From contig NW_008805070.1 of NCBI RefSeq assembly GCF_000004825.1, positions 930,001-994,000 on the forward strand: DNA of 64,000 nt, in the 5' to 3' direction. The translations under genes were made by a program, and so were the position numbers. The number at the start of each line of letters is the position of its first letter. Within the stretch, counting starts at the first letter, position 1. The stretch comes from Heterostelium album PN500 (lineage: Eukaryota; Evosea; Eumycetozoa; Acytosteliales; Acytosteliaceae). The notes beneath the pieces were generated by a model. The model was not told the origin of the DNA and did not search any database. It saw only the letters and a program-made list of their open reading frames with translations. Positions 36,583 to 47,271 of this stretch are shown here, in pieces.

Positions 36583-37115
36583 ATTCGAATATCTGTATCT
36601 ATATCTAATAAATTTAAATTAAAAAAAAATAAATAAATATATAAATAAAATGTTTGTTTTTGTTTTTACTAGTTTTTATTTAAAATATCTATATAGATAG
36701 TATCATTATGTATGTATCTATAACCAATATTGTACAATTAATTAAGAATATATTAAAAAATTTTTAATTAATGTTTTTTTTTTGTACAAAAATTTTTTTC
36801 ATTTATAACCTAATTTTTTTTTTGAATGAGGAAGGTCACATATTTAAATACAATGTGACTTTGAATATTTCCTGAACTTCAAAGATATATCTTTGAAACT
36901 AAAAATAACATATAATATAACTAATCTGATTAGTATTAAATATTTATACACTTCAAAGCAATATAGTTGCTAATCAATATCAATTCAACTATTTTCAATA
37001 AAAATCAACAACAAGTCAACTAATTCTAATTATGAATTAGTTTAAAAGTTGAGACAACAAATTAAATTAAAACACTATTTTTTTTTATTTTTAAAAAATC
37101 TTTTTTTATTTGTTA
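36583..37115. other. Spacer between B-box and FtsX genes
   Basis: 533 bp, AT-rich, holding the FtsX gene's 5' side and the B-box gene's 3' side. T runs near 36774-36795 and 37078-37086. No gene seen. Confidence 0.45.
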
Positions 37116-38849
37116 TTAAAATGAAAATGATAGGGATGCATACCACCTTCGATCGAATTTATCATTTAGAAGGAATGGTTCACATACTTTGGATTCCAAT
37201 GAATATTTGAAATGTTTGTTATTATTAAATGAATAGATTGATGATGATTCTTGATGATACACCAAAAAAGGTCTATCATCGGGAGGGACAGAACCGAGGA
37301 CCACTGTTCGTTTGCTGTCCACATTATATCTGACGATTTGGTATGCTTCGTTGACAATGTAGAAATTTCCAGAATTGTCGTTACATGCAGCCACTGGTAC
37401 AAAGCCAATTCGATGTTCTGTTAAAGTTTTATATCTCACATCGAATTCAATCATCAAATCTTTGGAGTATAATATTGAAAATAGTTTACGTTTGAAGGAC
37501 ATGGTTGACATTGAAACATGTTTATCATTTCCATTTGGTGTTGGGTAGTCATGATGGAATTTTTCAAACTTCATCGAATTGATATGGAATCTATCGATTC
37601 TATAATTTGAATCCATTCCATTCACTAAATAGATCATATGATCCTTAAAATCATAACAAGCTGATATCAAGTAATCACCCTGGATTCCTTCGATATCACC
37701 GATATGTTCAATTGTTTTCGATTTCAATGATAATTTCATCCATTTGTTTCGACATTTGTATCCACCAAATATATAGATAAATTCATTAACTTTAACTATT
37801 GATGAATATGTACCAACAAAGTCATAATCTAATTTGAGTTCTTCAATTGAATTGTTTGACACGTTGATAAGTGTTGCTCCCATTGCTTCGTGTGTTGTGA
37901 AAATATATGATGATACTTTAGGATTGTTATTTGATGTTGTTACTGATGATGAAGATGAAGCTGATGCAATTCTCTCAAGATTTATTGATCCTTTAATAAT
38001 TGAATCCAACTGACTAAAGTTAGGTTGTTTTACTGTTAATACATAGGATGATGGTTGTTTTGCTGGTGTAGAGTTGTTATTGCCACCGTATTTAGTGAAC
38101 TGTTTATTATATTTATGAATTATATTCAATAATAATAATGATGAATCGTTATTATATTGTTTAATAAGTTCATCAATATCGAATGGATCATAATGATCGT
38201 TGAATAGTGTTTGATTATTATTATTTATGAATGATGGTAATGATTTACTCGATATAATAGATTTCATTATTTTTGAGGTTGAATATTCTGATGTTGTATC
38301 TTCAATAATTGGAACGTCTCTATCAATACTACTATTACTACTATTACTATTACTACAATTATTATCATTATCTATTGTATTATTTATTTTTATAATATTA
38401 ACAATAGATTTTAAATGATTTATATTATTATCTATTTGGTTTTGTATTGAATCTATTTCAAGTGTGATCTTTTTCTTTAGCTTATGTTCTTCAGTTATTA
38501 GATATTGATGTAGCTGTTCAAAGTATTGCTTTATCTCATTCTCTGTTGTCGAGAGTGATTGATACCGAGATGCTGATGATTTTAAAGACTCCCATATAGA
38601 TTTCATAGTTTTTGAGAATTCTGATTCTTTATTACTATTATCATTATTATTATTATCAACATTATAGTTATCTGATATAATATCAATATTGTTTAATGAT
38701 TGTCTAATTTGAGTGATATGATCACATTCTATAGAATGATCTTGTTGTTGTTTACAATGATCCAATGTACATATTGAACACATCAATATATTACATGTAT
38801 TGCAAATAAACTCTATTAATTTATTGTGTTTTATGCAATTTACTTCCAT
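37116..38849 (-). CDS. B-box zinc-finger protein with kelch-like C-terminus
   Basis: 577 residues, intronless. Residues 1-45 form a B-box-type zinc site (CIKHNKLIEFICNTCNILMC, CTLDHC, then His and Cys). A coiled-coil-forming segment (about 90-150) and an Asn/Ser-rich linker follow. The C-terminal half has beta-propeller-like repeats (VNEFIYIFGGYKC, MIYLVNGMDSNYRIDRF, GNFYIVNEAYQIVRYNV) that look like degenerate kelch units. This layout is common in dictyostelid-specific gene families and resembles TRIM proteins without a RING. Partner and pathway are unknown. The start codon faces the dioxygenase gene across a 148-bp divergent promoter. Confidence 0.78.
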   Translation of the reverse strand: MEVNCIKHNKLIEFICNTCNILMCSICTLDHCKQQQDHSIECDHITQIRQSLNNIDIISDNYNVDNNNNDNSNKESEFSKTMKSIWESLKSSASRYQSLSTTENEIKQYFEQLHQYLITEEHKLKKKITLEIDSIQNQIDNNINHLKSIVNIIKINNTIDNDNNCSNSNSSNSSIDRDVPIIEDTTSEYSTSKIMKSIISSKSLPSFINNNNQTLFNDHYDPFDIDELIKQYNNDSSLLLLNIIHKYNKQFTKYGGNNNSTPAKQPSSYVLTVKQPNFSQLDSIIKGSINLERIASASSSSSVTTSNNNPKVSSYIFTTHEAMGATLINVSNNSIEELKLDYDFVGTYSSIVKVNEFIYIFGGYKCRNKWMKLSLKSKTIEHIGDIEGIQGDYLISACYDFKDHMIYLVNGMDSNYRIDRFHINSMKFEKFHHDYPTPNGNDKHVSMSTMSFKRKLFSILYSKDLMIEFDVRYKTLTEHRIGFVPVAACNDNSGNFYIVNEAYQIVRYNVDSKRTVVLGSVPPDDRPFLVYHQESSSIYSFNNNKHFKYSLESKVCEPFLLNDKFDRRWYASLSFSF

Positions 38850-38997
38850 ATTTAAATAGAATGTTTATAAATTTAGAATTACGTTTTAGATAAATATAGA
38901 TCTCTATTAAAAAAACCAAATTATTCTGACTTTTTTTTTTTTTTTTTCTTTTATTTTTTAATTAAAGTTCTGTTTATTTTATAATTAATATTTAGAA
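38850..38997. promoter_or_regulatory. Divergent promoter, B-box / phytanoyl dioxygenase
   Basis: 148 bp containing an oligo-T run (38930-38958), a common core-promoter feature of dictyostelid genes. It is shared by two divergent starts. Confidence 0.5.
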
Positions 38998-40039
38998 ATG
39001 AAGTTAACTAGTGAACAAGTAAAGCAGTTTAATGAACAAGGATATCTCATTGTTCCTAATTTCGTACCAGACAATGAAATCGATGAGATTAGAAATGAAA
39101 TGTCAAACATCTTGACTAATATGAATATAGAAGATGAAATAAATAATACATTTCAAACAAATGAACAAGATGTAAATAATAGAGAATTCAATTCAATTTA
39201 ATTTTAATATCATTCATATCTAGATAACTAATTATTATTAACTATATTATATGTACATATTGTTTATAGCGAAATTCAAATAAATATTTCTTGGAGAGTG
39301 GTGATAAGATTTGTTACTTTTTCGAACCGGATGCAATCAAAGATAAAAAGTTGGTCGTTGATAAAGGTGTTGCTTTGAATAAGATTGGTCATGCACTTCA
39401 CGATTTGAATCCAGTGTTTGAAAAGTTCTCTTATCATCAGAGAATCAAAGATCTCATAAACTCATTGGACTTTTACAAGAAACCACTCTCTGTTCAATCG
39501 ATGTACATCTTTAAGAACCCAAAGATTGGAGGAGAAGTAGGAATTCACCAAGATAGCACTTTCTTACACACCTCACCACTCACTACAATCGGTCTTTGGT
39601 TCGCATTCGAGGATGCTATTGTTGCCAACGGTTGTCTTAGAGGTTTACCTGGTTCACATAAAAGTAACACGTTAACAAATCATATGGTTACTTTAAGTAC
39701 AATAACACTAATTCATTATCATCATCATTATTATTATCATTTTTAGATGGAATTAATAGAAGATTTATTAGAGATAAAGATGGAAGTGGTGCATTGGTTT
39801 TTGATCCGAAAGAGAATACCGACAACTATGATAAAAAGGATTTCGTAGCGTTGGAGTGTAAGAAGGGTTCGGTCATTCTGTTGGATGGTGCAGTTGTACA
39901 TTATAGTGAACCAAACACATCGAATATCTCACGTCACGCCTATACACTACATTTTATTGAAGGTGATGGATCTGCAGTCTACGAGTCAAATAATTGGTTA
40001 CAAAGACCTGATCCAGCACTGCCATTTAGAGAGTTATAA
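38998..40039 (+). CDS. Phytanoyl-CoA dioxygenase domain protein (PHYHD1-like)
   Basis: An Fe(II)/2-oxoglutarate oxygenase, collinear with animal PHYHD1. Three exons (38998-39171, 39270-39663, 39747-40039; 286 residues; the animal protein is about 290). Matches include GDKICYFFE, NKIGHALHDLNPVF, QSMYIFKNPKIGGEV, the metal-binding HQD (about 150-152), the distal His in AVVHYSEPN (about 241) and the oxoglutarate-binding Arg in SRHAYTLHF. The second donor is placed at 39664, because this joins SHK to NGINRRFIRD, as in animals; using the later GTTACT instead would insert extra residues. The in vivo substrate of PHYHD1 is not settled. Confidence 0.9.
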
Positions 40040-40151
40040 AATCAATTTATACACTCTAATCTTTAAAATAAACTAACAAGAGGTTCTACTTCTCAATTGT
40101 AAACAAACAAAAAAAAATCTATACAATAATTTAGTTTATTAATATTTATAG

Positions 40152-41586
40152 CTATGATACTAAATAAGTATTCTCTGTTGGGCATAGTGGGATGACATTC
40201 CTATTGGTTGAGTTTGCTTTCTCTCCTACTTTAGAGATCATATTATTCCATGCACCGATAGCAACAAACTTGGAACCATTCTCATTCAAATGGAAACTAT
40301 ATTTACAATAGTTATGATTAATGTTATTGTATTGTATAATGTAAAGATATATTTTCTTTATGTAAATTTACATACCAATCAAGATCACTCATATATTCTC
40401 TTTCAATCTTACTCTCTGATAGAACTGGTTGAACAACAACAGCAAAGGTTTCACAACCAAGTATCTGATTTGCCTTGGCAGCGGCATCAATCATAATCTG
40501 ATTGTATTGTAATCTACGTTGACTCATTAGTTGTCTTCCAGAGTCACTGCTAGAGCAAGAGCAAAATCCGATTATGTCTCTTAGTTTTCTACACGTTTCA
40601 CCTATTCCAACATATCCCACTTTTATCAAAATAAGTTAGTGAGTGTACTGACAAACAAAAAGAAGAATAAAAGTTAGAGTATAGTTATTTACTTTCAGCA
40701 ACATCTGGTAATAGAAATACATTGACAATAGATCTTGGGAATTTTCTTTTCATGCTAACCAATGTTTCATAATAGTTTTTCTCCCAATAAGCAGGTGTAA
40801 CAACTGTTCTGTTTTGATCACATGCATCACATAGCTATTAATTTAATTAGCTAATTAGTTTGAAAGATAAAGAATTTGTAAAATTCAAACAACTAAACTT
40901 ACATCATTTGCACCAATGAAATAGTTGATTATTTTCCAATCATTTTGTAAATCAATGGATGGACTGACTCTTGGAATATGAAAAGATAGGTATTGAATTT
41001 GTTCTTGAACATCTTCAAGTTCAGCTTGAGATACCGCAGCATTTAACTGACATATTGTGAAATCTCTTGAGAAAGATCTGATAGATTTCGGTAGAAAATG
41101 TAAAAATGGAAGCATAGTACCATGTGATTGTCCTTTAATTGTTGCTCCAACTTGACTCAAAAAGTTTGGAATAGTAGGTTCATGAAGATCTCCACCCATT
41201 GACCAAGATACACCTCCTAAAGAAATTATTAGAATTAATTTTAAATACAAATATATCTCATTTAACATTAATTTTTTTAAAATACTTGATTCTCCAACGA
41301 AATCACCAATTTTATGATATGAAATTCCAAATCCAGCTGTTATACTATCACCTAATCCCATAACAACTTTGATATCCTATTTCAAAAATATTATTAATTA
41401 TGTGTTGTTTTCATTTTGAATAAATTGTTTATGAATAATTACTGATGGTCTAACTTGAGTAATTAAAGTAGGTGGTGGCTCGGTTGGAGGAATAGGTCTA
41501 CATGGTAAAATAAAACTACTTGAATATCCAGAGTGGATCAAAGAAGTAAATATTAAACAAAGAATAATTAAAGTTCTACCAGACAT
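40152..41586 (-). CDS. Secreted GDSL phospholipase B (PLB1-like)
   Basis: Lipolytic hydrolase of the SGNH/GDSL fold. Six exons (41443-41586, 41286-41376, 40903-41216, 40693-40834, 40376-40619, 40152-40296; 359 residues). A signal peptide (MSGRTLIILCLIFTSLIHSG) leads to a Pro-rich segment, then VRPSDIKVVMGLGDSIT with the nucleophile Ser59, SRGVSWSMGGD, the block III FIGANDLCDAC (Asn182) and the catalytic DCFHLNENG (Asp311, His314). Splice phases rebuild the family motifs exactly, for example GAND|LCDAC across an intron. An ATG 10 codons upstream (41616) is in frame. I prefer 41586 because it starts a standard signal peptide. The protein is probably lysosomal or extracellular. Confidence 0.9.
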
Positions 41587-42507
41587 ATAAAATTTTTTGG
41601 TATAAAAATAAAACAAAAAAGATTAATTTTCGAAAAGATGAAATGTTATTTATATCTATATATTAGATGTAATAGAATACATTGAAATTTCTATTATATA
41701 GAAATCTAGTTGTATATAAATTTTTAAAAGTTGAACTAAAAGTATTAGGTTATTAATTTTATTTATATTGTTATCATCACCTGCATTCAAATGATCTATC
41801 TCATTATAAATTTTATTTGAGTGAATACGTGCTCATTGTATAAAATATTCGTAAACAAATAATTTATAGAGAAAGGGAGGGTGGTTGTTGAAATTAACAC
41901 CATCTATCTGTAGGTTGTAAAATCACATGCATTTTATTTATCTATTATTGGTAAAGAATGTACCTTATAAAAAAATAATATCGAGCTATTGACAGTTATA
42001 TTAAAAATAAAATCATACTTACTAGGCTAATCATGATCAAATATGATTAATCAAAAAAGTCATCACTAAAATGAAAATTGTTTTTCCAAAAGTTTTAATT
42101 ATCTTTTTATTTTTATCCAATTAATGATCCATTTGCTAATAAACAATATAGTAAATATTAAATTACTTGTTTATTTTTAATAAATAATACTTGAGTATAA
42201 CAAAATTTGTTAAATTAATCATTCAATAACCCCACAAAAACTATTAAATTAAATTAATTTAAACTAAAAAAAAAAAAGTTTAATTTGAATAAAAATAAAA
42301 AAAAAGATTAAATAAAACATGTTATGTTTTTTTTTAATGATTATCATTCCTGAATACAATATTAATAAATAAAGATTGATTATCATGATAAAATATTTAT
42401 TATTAATAACTTTATTTATTGTTTTATTTAATACAGGTATTTGCAAATATTTGATGTTCATTTTTCGTGTTTTTTAATTAAAATTTTAAAATTTTTTTTT
42501 AATAGTA
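41587..42507. other. Divergent intergenic region with a signal-like open exon
   Basis: AT-rich DNA between the phospholipase and carrier starts. A dyad TAATCAT..ATGATTA lies at about 42029-42050. At 42385-42436 an ATG opens MIKYLLLITLFIVLFNT before a GTATTT donor that could splice in frame (42437-42505) to the carrier ATG. See the carrier entry. Confidence 0.4.
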
Positions 42508-43700
42508 ATGACTCATAGGAATACTATCGGTAGTTTTGAAGATGAACCGGCTGTTTACATTCCACCTCGAGGTCCAAAAGAAAAAGGTAAAAAGTTTATC
42601 ATATAATTAGAAATACCAAAACAACAAACTATTAATATTTAATTAAAGAATTTAATTTATTAATTGAGGTGATATCTGGTACTTTGGCTGGTATGATATC
42701 ATGTTTTACATTTTACCCATTGGAATGTCTTGAAGCAAAACTTCAAGTTAACGCCGGTAAGAAAGTAATAATCAATCATCATTCAATAGTTAGATGTAAA
42801 GTTTTTTGTTAAAACAAACATTTTAATTGTTTTAGAAATCATATCAACCAAGATCACCTGTAGACATTGCTCGATCGATCATTAAACAAGAAGGAATACG
42901 TGGTCTATATCAAGGTGTTACACCGACAGTCATTGGGAATGCTGTTAATTGGGGTGTTTACTTTTCAGTCTATAGATTCACCAATCATTGGTTATCTACA
43001 GAGTCATCAATACAATCACCTTTAATATGTCATTCTTTATCTGCAATCAATGCTGGTATTATAACAACAGGTAAATAATAATATTTATTGATGATAATAT
43101 ACTACAACCATTTTTAATAATCTGTTTAGCTGTTGTAAATCCATTTTGGGTATTAAAAATAAGATTGGCAACCTCTAAAAAGTATAATGGAATGACCGAT
43201 TGTTTTAAATCTATTCTAAAGAATGAAGGAATATCTGGATTTTGGAAAGGAGTAGGACCATCTTTTATGGGTGTATCTGAAGGTTTAGTACAATTTGTAA
43301 CTTATGAACAGGTATCTATTTAAATTTAAATATGAACCTTTTTTTTTTATTCTTTATTTTAATAATAATATTATCAAATGATAAATAGATATTGGAAAGA
43401 ATTAGACAAAATAACAAAGGAAATATAGGTGTTGCAGGATATTTAATGTCGGGTGGAACTGCAAGATTGGTAGCAGGATTAGTAACTTACCCATATCTAT
43501 TGTTAAGATCTTCATTACAATCAGAGAGTTGTCAATATACCTCTATAAGTGATGCAATCACACAGATATACAAGAGCGAAGGTCTTAAAGGATTCTACCG
43601 AGGTCTCGGGCCAAATCTACTGAGAAGTGTACCACCTGCTGCAATGATGCTCTATATTGTCGAATTCTTTAGAAATTCACTAACCTCCATTTTATATTGA
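42508..43700 (+). CDS. Mitochondrial carrier, SLC25A32/33-like
   Basis: Five exons (42508-42586, 42649-42764, 42836-43070, 43130-43311, 43389-43700; 307 residues, the normal family length). The three-fold carrier repeat is seen: [21 protein letters not shown] and [11 protein letters not shown] after helices 1, 3 and 5, each followed by an EG.(K/R)G(L/F)Y.G motif. Pro-x-Trp in the second repeat and YPY in the third are typical of the branch moving folate/FAD, NAD or pyrimidine nucleotides across the inner membrane. In repeat 1 the usual basic residue is Glu (ECLEAK), so the first salt-bridge site is altered. The start is the ATG at 42508. An upstream in-frame exon at 42385 with a secretory-type leader is possible, but unexpected for a carrier. 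Confidence 0.87.
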
Positions 43701-43845
43701 ATAATAAAAGAAAAAGTAAGATAAAATTTTAATAATTACATATACAAAAGAAAAAAACCAGCTTTTATTATGGTTTTTTTGTTATTATATTTATATTATA
43801 TAATAAGGGTAAAGAGAACATATATATCATTCCAGTGACTACCAC

Positions 43846-46800
43846 CTATCTTAAAACATCATTAAATTCATAGATTAAACCATTGCTTGTTCCAATCATA
43901 AACTTTGGTCTAGTTGAGTGAGGACAAATCACAGTGATGTTACCGCTTGCTGGAGGTAATTCAAAAGTGGATAAAACTTCATATTCACCAGAGACCACTC
44001 TTGAAAGAATAATCTTATTGGTCTGACTAATAATGAATGAATCTGAATTATTCTATTTAATTTATTAAAAATAATAAAGTTAGTTAAGCTGTGATTACTA
44101 CTCTTTGTTTTTTTTAAACATACCAAAAAAACAGCATCTGTCAATTCAGAGGAACCATTAAAAGAACGTAGAAATATTGCAGCAAATTGAGGATTTTCAA
44201 GGTCGTGTATTACAATTTGATTACTATATACAATCATTAGTTTATTCTGAATGGTACGAATATGTAGAATATCGCCATCGAAATCTAATGGTACATCAAC
44301 AGGTTTATATCCATCGAGCTGCCAAAATCTTAAACTATAGTAGGAGATGACCATTAAATAATTATTAATATCAATAATAAATTTCTATAAAGATTTTTGT
44401 TGTTGGTAGTTGACCATTCATACCTATTGTTTAATCTACTAAGTGAAATGAGATATCTAGAGCTTGCTATAATCTCACTCACTGATGCTCCATGATCCAT
44501 ATCTTTAAATTCAGAATAGTTTTTAAAAATATTTGATCCTAAAATAGCACCATCCTAAAACAATAATAATAAACAATAAACAATAAAGAGCATATAGGAA
44601 AACAAATCAATTTTACATACTGAGTATCCAAAGAACATTCCACTCTCTGCACCAAAGAATAGAGCAGTCACAGGACAAGTCTTTTGAGAAATCCTAATAT
44701 CTTTGTGCATGGTACAATCAGCCAAATTAAAAGCACCAATAGTATTATCTTTGGTCGAAATAAAAAAGACATCCTATTGTGATCGATCACAGAGGTTGTT
44801 TATTAGTTTATAAGTTTGATAAGTTTGATAAGTTTGATAAACAATCTTGTACTTACGTTTACTACAATCACATGAGAGCTGGTTTGATGTGTGTCTCCAC
44901 CGAAAATATATGTATGTTCTCTGACCTGACGGTTTTGGAATATATAACAACTGGTTGTTGGTGCTGAATAAATAAAACTATTGTCATTCGCTGAGAAATA
45001 AAACATGTGGGTCACTGGTCCAGTTAGTGTCGAATCTAAAATATCTGGTGTTAGCTAATTTTACATCGATGATTTAATAATTAGTTACATGAAAATTGTT
45101 GTTTCTGTTGCTGTAGTCCTAGACTTTTAAAGTCTACATACTGTTTGATTTTGAGTGGTGATTTGTCTTGATGATGCATTGTTATTTCCAAAGATATTAG
45201 ATTGTCGTACTAAGCTTTGGTTTGAATTTGAATCTGATTTTGGTACCAATATACTTGAACTGAACAATGATTTTGGTTTGTCTGGTGGTGGTGGTGTTGG
45301 TGTTTGTTGTGGTAATTGGTTGGTTGTTGATTGTGCTGGTGGTGGTGGTGGTGGTGGTGCAGTTGATGAAGATGGATGGAAGTTTTGTGGAGAGTAGGCT
45401 GGTGCTTCTATATCCATTGTCACTGGTCCATCGTCTTGTTGTTGTTGTGGAGCTTGAGATGGAGGAGGTGGTGGTGAATGTTGTTGATGTGGTGGATGTT
45501 GTTGATGTGGTGGATAGTAATAGTTATAATTATAACCATAAGGATTGTAAGAGTATGGATATTGGTTGGAATAAGCTGGTGGTGGGTGATGTGAAGGTGG
45601 AATATTGTGAGCAGGCATTTGACTGTTGGAAGCCTGCATTTGTGTAGGTGGATAATGTACATTTTCAGTTGATGTTTTCAACTTATTCGACAGGTTCGAT
45701 GAGAAATTGATAATTGGTGGTGTAGATGGTTTGAACAGTTTATCATCTCTCTCTTTTAACGCTCTCTCCTTTTCTCTTTCTATTTCTCTATCTCGTTCAA
45801 ATCTCTCTCTTTCTAATCTATCTTGTTCTTGTCTTTCACGATCTAATCTTTCGCGATCCAATCTTTCTATTCTCTCTCTTTCTATTCTCTCTCTATCTTG
45901 CTCCTGTCTTTCGCGATCCAATCTTTCTATTCTTTCTCTTTCTATTCTTTCTCTATCTTGTCTTTCTCTATCTTGTATTTCTCTTTCTTGTCTTTCACGA
46001 TCCAATCTTTCTCTTTCTCTTTCTTGCGCCTCCATTTCCGACCTGTTAATCTTTTTCTGCAATCTAACACTATCTCTATCCATGTCTATATTTTGCCCAG
46101 CAACCTCTCGCAGTTGTCTCGACTTGTCTCTTTGTGCTTGCTCCTGTTTATCCTTCTCTACTCTTTCTCTTTCTCTTTCAATTTTTTCGAATTCGATCCA
46201 TGAAATCTGGGGTGTCTTCTCATGAGCATTCCTCAGGATTGGCGTTGGTTTGTAATTTGAATCAAACTCTTTCGATGGTGTTCTCTCTTTTTGACTGTAG
46301 TCAAAAGATATTTGTTTTTTTACTTTTACTACAGGTGGTGCCACTACTGGTGGTGATGGTGGTGAAGTAGGTGGTTTCGGCAATAGCTGTTGTCTCTGAT
46401 GTTGTCTTACCAAATTCACCAAATCCAAGGGTGGTTTCAACTGTTGATTTACATTTATAAACAAAACCAATGATTTAATAGTATTAACCAGCGCTAATCT
46501 ATTATTTAATATATAATCTCTGAATTTCGATTATATTATTATCAAAATAATTATTAAATATTTTAACATTTCTCTTTTCCAATGACTGATTTAACATACA
46601 CTTTTGAACCTGTTCTATTCTTTACAAAATGAGCCAATAGTTTAATTTGATCTTGTTGGGTGAAGAATGGTGATGTCTTAATTTTATTCAAGAAGAGATC
46701 CATTGATTCAGTGACCTTTTCATCTGCTTGCAGCTCCATAAAGTGATAACGGTATATACTTGAGAATATAGTGTCGGCAACCTGTTGTACGTCGGTCGAA

Positions 46801-47271
46801 GATCCATCGGTATAGCTACGTAAATACTGTTCTGCCTTTTTATACTTGCCATTCACAATTAGTTCAGACATATAATTGAAATCGAAATATGTTTTACTCT
46901 CTGCTTGTAACCTATAGGATAAATAGATAAGATATTTTATAAAACCGGTTAACAAACACATTATTATTATTATTTTTTTTGAAGTATGTTATTTTTTTTT
47001 TTTTTGATAGATACTTTATAAATGATTTGGTATGATTGTTATCCTTGAGAAACTGGAGAATCGAATGTATGGTCAATGTAGTAGCTTCATCCTGAGGTGC
47101 AGAGTCCGATGAAGATGCCAAAGTCGTTGGTGTAACCGATGACATTGATGAACGCAGTGCACCTCTAGCAGCCATGCCAGCAGTAGTACTACTTGAAGTT
47201 GTAGTTGTAGTAGATGTTGAAGTTGATGCTGTAGTAGGTATAGATGATGTTGATGATGATAATGATGCCAT
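43846..47271 (-). CDS. TOPLESS-like co-repressor (LisH/CTLH plus WD-type propeller)
   Basis: Eight exons (47015-47271, 46602-46911, 45142-46440, 44848-45054, 44621-44773, 44425-44555, 44124-44334, 43846-44052; 924 residues). After a Ser/Thr-rich start comes a LisH/CTLH module (about 70-185) reading SILQFLKDNNHTKSFIKYL, then NGKYKKAEQYLRSYT, as in plant TOPLESS/TPR co-repressors. A single long exon (about 190-622) holds a Pro-rich patch, an extremely Arg/Glu/Asp/Leu-rich helix (about 275-420) and a Pro/Gln/Tyr-rich stretch. The last 300 residues are beta-rich WD-like repeats (THMFYFSANDNSFIYSA, VFFISTKDNTIGAFNLADC, LRFWQLDGYKP). Only one propeller is visible, against two in plant TPL. The exon 2-3 junction uses an unusual GTGTAT donor; the other joins are canonical. 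Confidence 0.72.
45767..46035 (-). repeat. Coding minisatellite, Arg/Glu/Asp-rich
   Basis: Imperfect tandem repeats within exon 3 of the TOPLESS-like gene. On the plus strand the unit is built of CGATCCAATCTTTCTATTC and TCTCTTTC-like pieces. A block of about 58 bp at 45850-45910 recurs almost unchanged at 45908-45965. The coded pattern is RERIERERIERLDRERQEQ, a very charged single-helix motif. Confidence 0.75.

Noticed and set aside
45707-46225. 172-codon plus-strand frame rich in Ser/Leu over the TOPLESS-like exon
   Set aside because: It is the complement of the Arg/Glu/Asp minisatellite; Ser-Leu-Ser repetition is an artefact of the repeat.
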